This document shows, one piece after another, positions 33,467-42,689 of a DNA stretch of 49,644 bases. Each line of letters starts with the position of its first letter. Position 1 is the stretch's first letter. The notes beneath the pieces were generated by a model that saw only the letters and a program-made list of their open reading frames with translations, was not told the origin of the DNA and ran no database searches. The position numbers were made by a program, and so were the translations under genes. The DNA is taken from positions 1-49,644 of the forward strand of contig DSBM01000079.1 in assembly GCA_011049425.1 (NCBI GenBank). Reading direction: 5' to 3'. This stretch comes from Candidatus Aminicenantes bacterium (GTDB taxonomy: Bacteria; Acidobacteriota; Aminicenantia; UBA2199).

Positions 33467-34659
33467 GCTCCCTGACTATTTTTGCGGCTTTGCTGCTGGT
33501 GACCTTTGTCGGCTCTATTCCCTTGTTCAAAATGGATCGCAAGCGATCTCCCCTGACATATTTTCTCTTTTCGGGCACGGGCTTTCTATTGCTGGGAGTC
33601 CTTATCAGCCCCAATGGGCTGGGTTTGATATCGACAGACGTGCTGTCGCACTTGCGCCCCCTGATTCATTTCGGGTTGGGATGGATCGGATTTCTATATG
33701 GGTTTCAACTGGAATGGCGATACTTGAAACGCATCCCCCCTGGCTGGTTTCTCTCCGCGGGCACACTGTTCTTTTTCCCCGCTCTCATGCTGACCGTGAT
33801 GGGATGGTTCCTGGTAATCGCGCTGACTCAATTTTTTCACTTTTCGGTATCTGTGGCCATTTCTTTTGTGGTCATATTGGCCGTCCTGCTTTCTGAAAGT
33901 TGTACCGCGTTCGTTTTCTGGGCCATGCGCCGGTATCGGTATGCGGGCAGGCAGTACCGCATGTGCTGTTTTGTGGCGGCGATTGACAATTTTTTCCCGA
34001 TTCTGGTCGCCGCAATCCTGCCATTGTTGGTTTCCACCGGCGCCAGTGGATTAAATGCATTTTTTTCACTCGGCCTGCAAGTCGGTTTCGGAATTATCTC
34101 TGGTTATGTGGTCCACTATATGGTTAGAAAAGTGGAAGACCCCCTTGAAGTTTCCACCATCCTCTTCGGACTGGTGTTTGCGCTCAGTGGAGCCGCGTAC
34201 CTGTTGCGTTTTTCCATGCTGTTTGTCACCATGACCGCGGGCATCACCTTTACCAATTTCACCCGGAGGCATGCCTGGTTTCAAAAGCGCTTGACGCCAG
34301 TGGAAAAACCACTCTACCTGCTGTTCATGATCGCACTGCCCGTTTACGCGTTTCCCATCGGATGGGCGCCATTGGTTGTGGCGTTGCTGCTTGTTCTGGG
34401 CAAGTACTGGTCCAAACGCGTGGCGATCGCATTTACCCGCCCCTGGCATTACGCCCCCTCAAGATTCACAAAACAGGCCGCATTTCTCTTATTGCCGATG
34501 AGTGGAATCGGTCCGGCCGTGTTGCTTGAAATTCATGAACGGTTTCAAACCAAATGGATGGCCTGGGCGACAGCCGTATTTGTGTTTGCTTTGCTGATCG
34601 GAGAATGGACGGGAACGGTCGGATTTTTCAGAACGGTCGGCAAAAAAGAGAAATCATGA
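33463..34659 (+). CDS. Monovalent cation/proton antiporter-like membrane protein, first of a pair
   Basis: 398 residues from a GTG start (GTGA overlap with the PII-like stop). About 11 hydrophobic segments. It resembles the CPA2 Na+(K+)/H+ antiporter fold, with charged or polar breaks in membrane segments at LLSESCTAFVFW and VAAIDNFFPIL where CPA proteins carry functional residues. The match is weaker than for the downstream gene, and no TrkA-N or TrkA-C domain follows. It may form a complex with the second antiporter-like protein. A divergent auxiliary subunit without transport activity is the alternative. Confidence 0.65.
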   Translation: MSSLTIFAALLLVTFVGSIPLFKMDRKRSPLTYFLFSGTGFLLLGVLISPNGLGLISTDVLSHLRPLIHFGLGWIGFLYGFQLEWRYLKRIPPGWFLSAGTLFFFPALMLTVMGWFLVIALTQFFHFSVSVAISFVVILAVLLSESCTAFVFWAMRRYRYAGRQYRMCCFVAAIDNFFPILVAAILPLLVSTGASGLNAFFSLGLQVGFGIISGYVVHYMVRKVEDPLEVSTILFGLVFALSGAAYLLRFSMLFVTMTAGITFTNFTRRHAWFQKRLTPVEKPLYLLFMIALPVYAFPIGWAPLVVALLLVLGKYWSKRVAIAFTRPWHYAPSRFTKQAAFLLLPMSGIGPAVLLEIHERFQTKWMAWATAVFVFALLIGEWTGTVGFFRTVGKKEKS

Positions 34660-35930
34660 ACTTGTTGCTGTTGCTGGGACTAATCCTTTTCGGAGCGCTG
34701 ATGCCCCGGGTGGCTTTGATCGATATTTCGGCCAGTGCGGCATACGCAATGGGGCTGATGATGTTGATCGGCTATGTGACCGGGCGCCTGGCCAAGCGAC
34801 ATGGATTGCCCTCAATTACGGGATATCTCTTGGCCGGGATGTTGATCGGACCATTCGGCCTCAAGAATATCACCCAAAGTCATGTCTCGGACCTGCAGCT
34901 GATCAATGGTCTTGCTCTCTCTCTGATTGCCTTGACCGCCGGCGGCGAGATCCGCCTGGCGCGTTTGCGCCCCCATTTTCGCGTGATTTCGTGGGTGCTT
35001 TCCATGCAGACCTTGATCATGATTGTTGGCATGAGCGCCGGTTTCTGGATACTGGCCACATGGGTGTTTCCCGTGCCGTTTGCCGACACGGCCGGAGTGT
35101 TGTCGGCAGGTTTGTTGATCGGGATCGTCTCCACCGCTTCCTCTCCATCCACCACGCTTGCCGTGATCGTGGAATCGGGAAAACGTTCCGCCACAACCGA
35201 TTTGATTCTGGGCGTAGTCATGCTTAAGGATATCGTGATCCTGTTTCTGTTTTGTATTGGACTTAACATTGCCCACGCGCTGAATCCGGCGGAGTCGGAA
35301 ACCGTTACCAGCATTGGCGGCACCTTTATGCAGATATTCGGATCCGTTCTGGCCGGGCTGTTGATCGGAGGACTAATTATTGTTTGCCTGAGTCGCGTTA
35401 AAAATCACATGGTTGTGTTTATCCTGGCAGTATGTTTCTTTTCATACGAAGTTTTTGAGCCGCTTGGACTTCACCCCTTGTTGATCATGATGACCGCCGG
35501 GTTTCTGGTGGTCAACCTCAGCCGCGAAGGAGACCGCCTGATGGACCATCTTGAAGCGATTTCTCCGCCGGTGTACGTGTTGTTTTTTACCCTTGCCGGG
35601 GCGGCTTTGCGCCTGGATTTGCTCCATACCGTGGGCATTCTGGCAATGGCGCTGGTGGTGCTGCGCCTGTTTTTCAAATGGGCGGGAACATGGATTGGAA
35701 TTCAGTTTTCCGTCAAGGCGTTGCACCTTCGTCATCGGGGCTGGACGGCTTTTGTTTCCCAGGCGGGGTTGTCACTTGGATTGGCCACCATTATCACGGA
35801 ACAATTCCCGCGTTGGGGAAAATCGGTCGGCGTTTTGATACTGGCTGCCATATTCATCAACCAACTCATCGGGCCCCTGACCTTGAAATGGTTGCTGGAT
35901 AAGGAAAATCGCGCAACACCCAACGAGTGA
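34656..35930 (+). CDS. CPA2-type Na+(K+)/H+ antiporter, second of a pair
   Basis: 424 residues from the ATG at 34656, coupled by ATGA; a longer frame runs back through the previous gene. About 12 membrane segments. GYLLAGMLIGPFGL (around 48-61), STASSPSTTLAVI and the Lys-Asp of VVMLKDIVILFLF are characteristic of the CPA2/KefB-like exchanger domain. FVSQAGLSLGLATII near the end is also typical. There is no C-terminal RCK (TrkA-N) domain, so regulation may come from the EIIA-like and PII-like proteins encoded upstream. It is the last gene of the operon; a GCCGC/GCGGC hairpin without a T-run follows at about 35952-35967. Confidence 0.82.
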   Translation: MNLLLLLGLILFGALMPRVALIDISASAAYAMGLMMLIGYVTGRLAKRHGLPSITGYLLAGMLIGPFGLKNITQSHVSDLQLINGLALSLIALTAGGEIRLARLRPHFRVISWVLSMQTLIMIVGMSAGFWILATWVFPVPFADTAGVLSAGLLIGIVSTASSPSTTLAVIVESGKRSATTDLILGVVMLKDIVILFLFCIGLNIAHALNPAESETVTSIGGTFMQIFGSVLAGLLIGGLIIVCLSRVKNHMVVFILAVCFFSYEVFEPLGLHPLLIMMTAGFLVVNLSREGDRLMDHLEAISPPVYVLFFTLAGAALRLDLLHTVGILAMALVVLRLFFKWAGTWIGIQFSVKALHLRHRGWTAFVSQAGLSLGLATIITEQFPRWGKSVGVLILAAIFINQLIGPLTLKWLLDKENRATPNE

Positions 35931-35975
35931 CAGGCTGGGGAACATTCACCACGCCGCATACCGGCGGCACGCCAT

Positions 35976-36710
35976 CTATTCCAGGATCACTACAGGCGAC
36001 CCGGGATTGCGCTTGCGCCAGAAGTGAATCAAAAGCATTCCCATTAGAAACCCGCCCACATGGGCCGCCCAGGCAATGCCGCTGCCACCGATGTAGGAAA
36101 ACTGGAACACGAACCAGATCACCAGAAAGACCGCGGCGGGAATATCCACGAATGTGACCAGAATAAATATAAGCAGCAACGAACGGACTTTGGCACGGGG
36201 AAACAGGAGCAGGTAGGCGCCCATCACACCGGAAACCGCTCCGCTGGCTCCGATCACGGGTATCAGGGAACCGGGATGGAACAACACGTGCAGCAGGCTG
36301 GCCCCAACACCACAGGCAAGGTAAAACAGTAGATAACGCAGGGGCCCCAGACGATCTTCGATGTTGTTACCGAATATCCATAAAAACAGCATGTTACCCA
36401 GTAAATGCATCAAGGATCCATGCATGAACATCGAAAACAGGATCGTCATGAACGGGGCGTTTTCGCGGTAAACCGGCTCCCGTTGCGGTTGGTTGGTCAG
36501 GGGATCCGCCGTCTCTCTAATCGCAATGGGTTGATCGATGCGCTCAAAGTGGGTGATTTCCCAGGGAATCATGGAGTGACGGGCCACCTGGTACTGCAGA
36601 TCGGAAAACAACGCCTGCGTGAAAAAGACCCCCACGTTCACGAGGATGATCAGTACGGTTAACACCGCGGGTCTTTGGGTCGGATTGTAATCCTTTATGG
36701 GAAAAAGCAT
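35976..36710 (-). CDS. Rhomboid family intramembrane serine protease
   Basis: 244 residues with six membrane segments. The catalytic Ser156 lies in IGASG and the catalytic His217 in AWAAHVGG; HLLGNMLFLWIFG carries the conserved Asn of the oxyanion region. The first loop (about 35-90) is long and hydrophilic, as in a common bacterial subgroup. Rhomboids cut membrane proteins within the bilayer. It follows gyrA on the same strand after 57 bp. The start has GGCGGAG about 12 nt upstream. Confidence 0.93.
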   Translation of the reverse strand: MLFPIKDYNPTQRPAVLTVLIILVNVGVFFTQALFSDLQYQVARHSMIPWEITHFERIDQPIAIRETADPLTNQPQREPVYRENAPFMTILFSMFMHGSLMHLLGNMLFLWIFGNNIEDRLGPLRYLLFYLACGVGASLLHVLFHPGSLIPVIGASGAVSGVMGAYLLLFPRAKVRSLLLIFILVTFVDIPAAVFLVIWFVFQFSYIGGSGIAWAAHVGGFLMGMLLIHFWRKRNPGSPVVILE

Positions 36711-36767
36711 GGGCTCGGATCTCCGCCCGCGGTTGTATCACAAATTCCGGCCCGAATCAACGAAAAG

Positions 36768-39227
36768 TCACAAGACGGGTTTTTCTTCGTCGCTGCGTAC
36801 TTTTTCCAAAGAGACCAGTTGGTCTCCTTCGCGCAACTGCAGCAGCCGTACTCCCTGGGTCGCTCGTCCCTGAGAGCGGATGGCGTCTGAACAGATTTTA
36901 TTGACAATGCCCTTGCGCGAAGACAGGATCAGGTCATCACAGGAACCCAGTGTGACCAGGCCGATAACGCGGCCGACTTTCTCAGTATAGCGGATATTGA
37001 TGAGACCCTTACCGCCGCGGGTCTGAATGCGATACAGGTCCAGGTCCGATTTTTTACCGATTCCGTTTTGCGTCACCGTCAGAATGGTCTGGTCGCTTTC
37101 ACCGATTACGGCCGCTCCCACCACAAAATCCCCCTTTCCCAGCCTGATACAGCGCACGCCCCTGGCCGTGCGGCCCATTTCGCGCACGTCCTTTTCATAA
37201 AAGCGCAACGCCTTGCCCAAATGGGTGCCGACAATGACATCGTTGTCGCCATTTGAAATCTGGGCTTCAAACAAGGTGTCGTTTTTTGGAACATCGGCGG
37301 CGATAATGCCATTGCTGCGCGGGTTCGAAAACGCCGCCAGGGAAGTCTTTTTCACATAACCCTGGCGGGAAAACAGCATCACGTAACGGTCCGAAGAAAA
37401 CTCCTTGATGTTGATAACGGAACAAACATTGTCCTCGCCATCGATACCGAGGAAGCGGTTGATGGGTTTTCCCTTGCTGGTGGTGTCGCCCTCCGGGAGG
37501 TCGTACACCCGGATCCAGAACATGCGCCCCCTTTCGGTAAAAGTGAGAATATAGTCGTGGGCGGATGCCACAAACACGCGGGATATCATATCCTCTTCGC
37601 GCAAACTGACCCCGCGGCGCCCTATGGTGCCGCGGTTCTGGTTGTGGTAAGTGCTCAGGGTAGTGCGCTTGATATATCCGTTGCGCGTGTAGAGGATCAC
37701 GAAATCCTCGTCCTTAATCAGGTCCTCGATGCGGATATCGGACAAATCCTGTTCAATAATGGTGGTGCGACGCTCATCCTGATACTTGTCCCGTACGGCC
37801 AGCAACTCTTTTTTTATGACACTCAGCATCATGCGCTCGCTATCCAGAAGCTCCCGCAGGTAGTTGATCAGTTTCAGCAATTCCACGTACTCGGCTTCCA
37901 GCTTGTCGACTTCCAGGTTGGTCAGCCGGTACAACTGCAGGTCCAGAATGGCATCAGTCTGCACCTCGGTTAAGGGCAGAGCCGCCAACAACCTCTCTTT
38001 TGCCTGTTGCCGGTTCTTTGAGCTGCGGATCAGGCGAATCACGGTATCCAGGTTGTCCAGGGCGATTTTTAACCCTTCAATGATATGCGCGCGTTTTTCC
38101 GCTTTGTCCAACTCGAACAGGGAGCGGCGCCGCACCACCTCTTTGCGGTGGCCCAGAAAGTAATTAAAGTAATCGATCAGGTTGAACTGGCGGGGCTGCT
38201 GATTGACAATGGCCAGCAGGTTGATGGAGAAAGTCGTTTGCAACTGGGTGTATTTGTACAGGGAGTTGAGAATGACTTCGGGAATTTCATCACGTTTGAT
38301 ATCGATGACAATGCGCATGCCCTCGCGGTCCGATTCATCGCGCAGATCGCTGATGCCTTCAATGCGACGGTTCTTAACCAGTTGGGCGATATTTTCCAGT
38401 ATGCGCGCCTTGTTGGTTTGATAGGGAATCTCGGTGACAACGATACGCTGGCGATTGCGCAAGTCGGTTTCCACCACCGCCTTGGCGCGAACCACAATGG
38501 TACCGCGACCTGTTTCATAGGCATCCAGAAGACTGCGGCGCCCGAAAACAAAACCTCCGGTGGGAAAATCCGGGCCCTTGACGATCTCCATGAGTTCCGC
38601 AACCGATGCCTCCCGGTGTTCCAGAAAGTACACAAAAGCATCGATCAATTCGCCGATATGGTGAGGGGGAATGGATGTGGCCATGCCGACGGCGATACCC
38701 GAACTGCCGTTGAGCAATAAAACCGGCAGAAGCGCCGGAAATATCTCTGGTTCCGTCAACGACCCATCGTAGTTCGGGAGCTGGTTTACCGTTTCCTTGT
38801 CCAGGTCCTGCAGCAACTCGTTGGCGATTCTCTGCAGGCGGACTTCCGTGTAACGCATGGCGGCGGGCGGATCCCCATCAATGGAGCCGAAGTTTCCCTG
38901 GCCGTCAACCAGGGGGTATCGAAGTGAAAAATCCTGCGCCATGCGCACCAGGGTATCGTATACCGCGGAATCTCCGTGCGGATGGTATTTGCCGATCACG
39001 TCACCCACAATGCGGGCTGATTTTTTATAGGGCTGGTTGTGATGCGTACCCGTGGCATGCAGCGAGAGCAACGTCCGCCTGTGCACCGGTTTCAGCCCGT
39101 CGCGGATATCGGGGATGGCGCGTCCGATAATGACGCTCATGGAGTAATCAAGGTAAGACGTCTTCATCTCATTCTCGATGGTGACGTCTTCTACGGCTTG
39201 GGCGATCAGGATATCTCTTTCTGCCAT
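36768..39227 (-). CDS. gyrA: DNA gyrase subunit A
   Basis: 819 residues. The breakage-reunion domain has [10 protein letters not shown] and the active-site Tyr in [10 protein letters not shown]. The quinolone-resistance region [17 protein letters not shown] has the wild-type Ser and Asp at the positions matching E. coli S83 and D87. The C-terminal beta-pinwheel contains a GyrA-box-like QTRGGKG, which supports GyrA over ParC. With GyrB it introduces negative supercoils. It follows gyrB by 12 bp with AAGGAA as ribosome site, so both subunits come from one mRNA. Confidence 0.97.
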   Translation of the reverse strand: MAERDILIAQAVEDVTIENEMKTSYLDYSMSVIIGRAIPDIRDGLKPVHRRTLLSLHATGTHHNQPYKKSARIVGDVIGKYHPHGDSAVYDTLVRMAQDFSLRYPLVDGQGNFGSIDGDPPAAMRYTEVRLQRIANELLQDLDKETVNQLPNYDGSLTEPEIFPALLPVLLLNGSSGIAVGMATSIPPHHIGELIDAFVYFLEHREASVAELMEIVKGPDFPTGGFVFGRRSLLDAYETGRGTIVVRAKAVVETDLRNRQRIVVTEIPYQTNKARILENIAQLVKNRRIEGISDLRDESDREGMRIVIDIKRDEIPEVILNSLYKYTQLQTTFSINLLAIVNQQPRQFNLIDYFNYFLGHRKEVVRRRSLFELDKAEKRAHIIEGLKIALDNLDTVIRLIRSSKNRQQAKERLLAALPLTEVQTDAILDLQLYRLTNLEVDKLEAEYVELLKLINYLRELLDSERMMLSVIKKELLAVRDKYQDERRTTIIEQDLSDIRIEDLIKDEDFVILYTRNGYIKRTTLSTYHNQNRGTIGRRGVSLREEDMISRVFVASAHDYILTFTERGRMFWIRVYDLPEGDTTSKGKPINRFLGIDGEDNVCSVINIKEFSSDRYVMLFSRQGYVKKTSLAAFSNPRSNGIIAADVPKNDTLFEAQISNGDNDVIVGTHLGKALRFYEKDVREMGRTARGVRCIRLGKGDFVVGAAVIGESDQTILTVTQNGIGKKSDLDLYRIQTRGGKGLINIRYTEKVGRVIGLVTLGSCDDLILSSRKGIVNKICSDAIRSQGRATQGVRLLQLREGDQLVSLEKVRSDEEKPVL

Positions 39228-39239
39228 GGTCGTTTTTCC

Positions 39240-41648
39240 TTACACATCCAAGTTGCGCACGTTCAGCGCGTTCTCCAGGATGAATTCGCGCCGCTTGCTG
39301 GAATCGGTTCCCATCAAGGTATCAAAAAGGTCTTCACTTTGGATGGAATCGTTGATCTGCACTTTGAGCAAGGTGCGGTTGGCCGGGTTCATGGTGGTTT
39401 CCCAAAGTTGGACGGGGTTCATCTCACCCAACCCCTTGTAACGTTGCACGTAAATGCCTTTTTGTGAATAATCCATTAAAAGCGGCACCAGTTCGCTGCG
39501 ATGGGAAGCTTCTTTTTCACTGGTGCCAAATACCACCTTGTACGGGGGTTCGGGAAAGGACTTGATTTTTTCAAACACGCGGTTTACTTCGGCAAATTCA
39601 GGCCCGGTTAAAAATTCCCAGTTCACGGAACGGTGCATCACCACGCCGTTCAACTGGTACTCCACTTCCAGGCAATGGGTGTTGTACTCTTCCTGAAAGC
39701 CGACATCCACAACGCGACAGCATTCCAGCTTGCGCAGGGCTTCCGCGACAGTCAGGGTTTTTTCACGACTGCGGAACGTGTCTTCGTCGCGGATCATTTC
39801 AATCAATGTCAGCGTCAGTTCCCGGGGAATGCCCTGCTTTTCAATGTCATCAATCAAGATGTTCTTTTTGTTGATCAGCCTCAGAAAGCGCACCAGTTTT
39901 GTGTTTTTAAGCACATCGTTTTTGCCCGGTCCCAGGATGATGTGGGCTTCCTCTCCCACGCGTTTAAAAAAGAAATCCAGCCTTTCTTTCTCGTTTTTCA
40001 GATACAGGTGTTTTTTACCCTTACGGATCATGTACAGCGGCGGCTGGGCCAGGTAGAGGTGGCCTCTTGCTATGAGCTCCCGCATGTGATTAAAAAAGAA
40101 CGTCATCAAAAGCGTGCGGATATGCGCTCCATCCACGTCAGCGTCCGTCATAATAATGATCTTGTGATATCGGAGCTTTTCGACATCAAAATGTTCTTTA
40201 CCGATACCCACGCCCAGCGCCGCGATCAACGTGTTGATCGTCTGACTTTCCAGCATCTTGGCGGTACTGGCTTTTTCAACATTGAGGATCTTTCCTCTCA
40301 AGGGCAGAATGGCTTGAAATCTCCGGTCCCGGCCGTTCTTGGCGGAACCTCCCGCGGAATCTCCCTCCACGATAAAGATCTCACTTTGCGCCGGATCCTT
40401 GGACTGACAATCCGCTAGTTTTCCCGGCAGGGTTGTGTTTTCCAACAGGCTTGATTTTCGAACCAGGTCCTTGGCTTTTCTCGAAGCCACCCGCGCCTGG
40501 GCAGCCATCAGGGCTTTGCCGATAACGGCTTTGGCAACCGCAAAATTTTCTTCGAAATACTGTCCCAGGGATTCGTTTACAAAAGATTCCACCATTCCCT
40601 TGACTTCCGAATTCCCCAGCTTGGCCTTGGTCTGACCCTCAAACTGCGGATCCTTGATGCGGATCGATACCACGGCCACCAGGCCTTCGCGCACATCATC
40701 CCCGGTGAAGCCGGTTTTTAGGTCTTTGATCAAGTTGTTGTTCTGCGCGAAGTAGTTAATGGTGCGCGTGATCGCGCCCTTAAATCCGGTCAGGTGAGTT
40801 CCCCCTTCAACGGTTTTGATGTTATTCACGAAGGAAAGCAGGTTTTCGTTAAATGAATTAATATATTGAAAAGCGATGTCGATTTCGCCTTCCGCGCTCT
40901 TGGTAGTCAACACAATCGGCTTGGGGTGGATCAATTCTTTATTGCCGCTCAGGTAGCGGACGTATTCAGCAATGCCGCCCTTGAAGTGGAACGTCTCTTC
41001 GGTATGGGTGCGTTCGTCTTTTAATTGGATGGTGACATCGGGATTCAGGAACGCCAGTTCCTTCATTCTCTTGGCCAGAATGCTGTAATCGTATTCCGTG
41101 GTTTCAAATATCTCGTCGTCGGGCCAGAAAGTGATCTTGGTGCCCGTGCGCTTGGAGTTACCGATTTTTTTGAAAGGCGTCAAGGCTTTGCCGTATTCGT
41201 ATTTTTGAAAAAAGATATGCCCGTCCCGCTTGATTTCCAGGTCCAGTTTGGATGAAAGGGCATTGACCACGGAAACACCGACGCCATGTAATCCCCCAGA
41301 CACTTTGTACGAATCATTGTCGAATTTTCCACCGGCATGCAGGCGCGTCATAACCACTTCCGCCGCGGATACTCCCTCGCCATTGAAATCATCCACGGGA
41401 ATGCCGCGACCGTTGTCCATGACTGAAACGGAATTATCAAAATGGATCACAACGTCAATGCGGGAGCAGTGCCCGGCCATGGCTTCATCGATGGAGTTGT
41501 CCACCACTTCATACACCAGGTGATGAAGTCCGGTTGTTCCCGTGCTTCCGATGTACATGGCCGGCCGAACCCGGACCGCTTCTAATCCTTCCAGAACTTT
41601 AATGTTTTCCGCGGTATACGTAGTCGCCTTTTTTTGGTTGTCTGTCAC
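39240..41648 (-). CDS. gyrB: DNA gyrase subunit B
   Basis: 802 residues from a GTG start, with GGGAG upstream. The GHKL ATPase domain begins YTAENIKVLEGLEAVRVRPAMYIG and has VVDNSIDEA and DNGRGIPV. The Toprim part has EGDSAGGSAK, PLRGKILNVEK and the DxD of MTDADVDGAH. The length matches the E. coli form, with an insertion of about 150 residues in the C-terminal part that short GyrB proteins lack. It lies 3 bp after recF and 12 bp before gyrA, in the classic dnaA-dnaN-recF-gyrB order. Confidence 0.98.
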   Translation of the reverse strand: MTDNQKKATTYTAENIKVLEGLEAVRVRPAMYIGSTGTTGLHHLVYEVVDNSIDEAMAGHCSRIDVVIHFDNSVSVMDNGRGIPVDDFNGEGVSAAEVVMTRLHAGGKFDNDSYKVSGGLHGVGVSVVNALSSKLDLEIKRDGHIFFQKYEYGKALTPFKKIGNSKRTGTKITFWPDDEIFETTEYDYSILAKRMKELAFLNPDVTIQLKDERTHTEETFHFKGGIAEYVRYLSGNKELIHPKPIVLTTKSAEGEIDIAFQYINSFNENLLSFVNNIKTVEGGTHLTGFKGAITRTINYFAQNNNLIKDLKTGFTGDDVREGLVAVVSIRIKDPQFEGQTKAKLGNSEVKGMVESFVNESLGQYFEENFAVAKAVIGKALMAAQARVASRKAKDLVRKSSLLENTTLPGKLADCQSKDPAQSEIFIVEGDSAGGSAKNGRDRRFQAILPLRGKILNVEKASTAKMLESQTINTLIAALGVGIGKEHFDVEKLRYHKIIIMTDADVDGAHIRTLLMTFFFNHMRELIARGHLYLAQPPLYMIRKGKKHLYLKNEKERLDFFFKRVGEEAHIILGPGKNDVLKNTKLVRFLRLINKKNILIDDIEKQGIPRELTLTLIEMIRDEDTFRSREKTLTVAEALRKLECCRVVDVGFQEEYNTHCLEVEYQLNGVVMHRSVNWEFLTGPEFAEVNRVFEKIKSFPEPPYKVVFGTSEKEASHRSELVPLLMDYSQKGIYVQRYKGLGEMNPVQLWETTMNPANRTLLKVQINDSIQSEDLFDTLMGTDSSKRREFILENALNVRNLDV

Positions 41649-41651
41649 GTC

Positions 41652-42683
41652 TTAATTCTCCCGGGCCAACTCGATCTGACGATCAAACCGCCCATTCGGG
41701 TTTACCGAGGTGGCAATCACCTGTATATCTGGATAAGTATCCATAAAAAACCCCACATTTTGTTTATCCATCGCCGTGTCATAATCATCCACGAGAAAAA
41801 CCGGGTATTCGCGATTGACTTTTTGATACAGCTGGATAAACGCGATATAGGCCAGCAGCAGGTGGAGTTTCTTTTCACCGGAAGAGTGGTATTTCAGCGA
41901 AACATCGCCCAGCTGGATGTCAAATCGATCCCGATGAGGCCCGATGACTGAACGCCGGTACCTGGATTCAATGGGATAAACCCGGGCTAGTTCGGCACAA
42001 AACCCTTTGGTTTCGCCTTGCACTTCCACGGAAACGGAAGGAGAATATACTAATTTCATCTCTACCTTGCCCTGATTCCGAATCTCCCGGTTTAATTCAT
42101 CCACAAAAACCCTGCGGGCATTCATGATCCGGGCCCCCATTTCACTCAACACCTGATTCCATCCGCTGATCTCGGTTGTTTGCGGACGAAATCTCAGCAA
42201 ATGGTTTTTTTGCTTCAACGCTTGATTATAACTCAAAATGTAGCGTATGTAAAGTGAATCTACACCACATATAAAGCGATTCACCATTCTGCGCATGTGA
42301 GGAACCGACTCAATTTCCAGCATGAAAGCCGTGGATGAAAAAAACACCGGATAAAACACATCGCGGACTTTCGTGGTTTGTACCCTCCTCTTGTCCAACT
42401 CGATATGTAAGCGTTTTCCCGGAGAAAAACATCGGATTTCACGCCGGTTTTGCCCCTGGTCAATACCAAGTTGAAAATCAAAGCGCGAATCACCGCGTGG
42501 AATCATATCGTCCAAGGTGACATTCAAAAATGATTTTCCGAAAGCCGTTACAAACATGGATTCAATGATCGAGGTTTTTCCCGCACCATTGCGTCCAAAA
42601 ATCAGGTTTTTTTCGGAACCAAACTCGAGATTTCGCCCACGGATATTCCGGAACCCGGCGATCTTGAGACCGTGAACAATCAA
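41652..42683 (-). CDS. recF: DNA replication and repair protein RecF
   Basis: 343 residues from a TTG start at 42683; no better start fits the family N-terminus (VHGLKIAGFRNIRG). Walker A is GRNGAGKTS (about 34-42), the signature region is SSGEKKLHLLLAY and Walker B is YPVFLVDDYDTAMD. RecF binds gapped DNA and helps load RecA. The signature and Walker B are unusually divergent (VDDYDTAMD in place of the common LDD-x-x-SELD), so it is a diverged RecF. Position between dnaN and gyrB confirms the name. Confidence 0.9.
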   Translation of the reverse strand: MIVHGLKIAGFRNIRGRNLEFGSEKNLIFGRNGAGKTSIIESMFVTAFGKSFLNVTLDDMIPRGDSRFDFQLGIDQGQNRREIRCFSPGKRLHIELDKRRVQTTKVRDVFYPVFFSSTAFMLEIESVPHMRRMVNRFICGVDSLYIRYILSYNQALKQKNHLLRFRPQTTEISGWNQVLSEMGARIMNARRVFVDELNREIRNQGKVEMKLVYSPSVSVEVQGETKGFCAELARVYPIESRYRRSVIGPHRDRFDIQLGDVSLKYHSSGEKKLHLLLAYIAFIQLYQKVNREYPVFLVDDYDTAMDKQNVGFFMDTYPDIQVIATSVNPNGRFDRQIELAREN

Positions 42684-42689
42684 GGTTGC

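Noticed and set aside
35952-35967. Hairpin after the antiporter operon as a terminator
   Set aside because: The GCCGC/GCGGC stem is only 5 bp and no T-run follows, so intrinsic termination is not supported.
36768-39227. ParC instead of GyrA
   Set aside because: The C-terminal QTRGGKG box and the position directly after gyrB support GyrA.
37557-40418. Plus-strand open frames opposite gyrA and gyrB
   Set aside because: Antisense to intact, highly conserved genes; the translations are His/Gln-rich and family-less.
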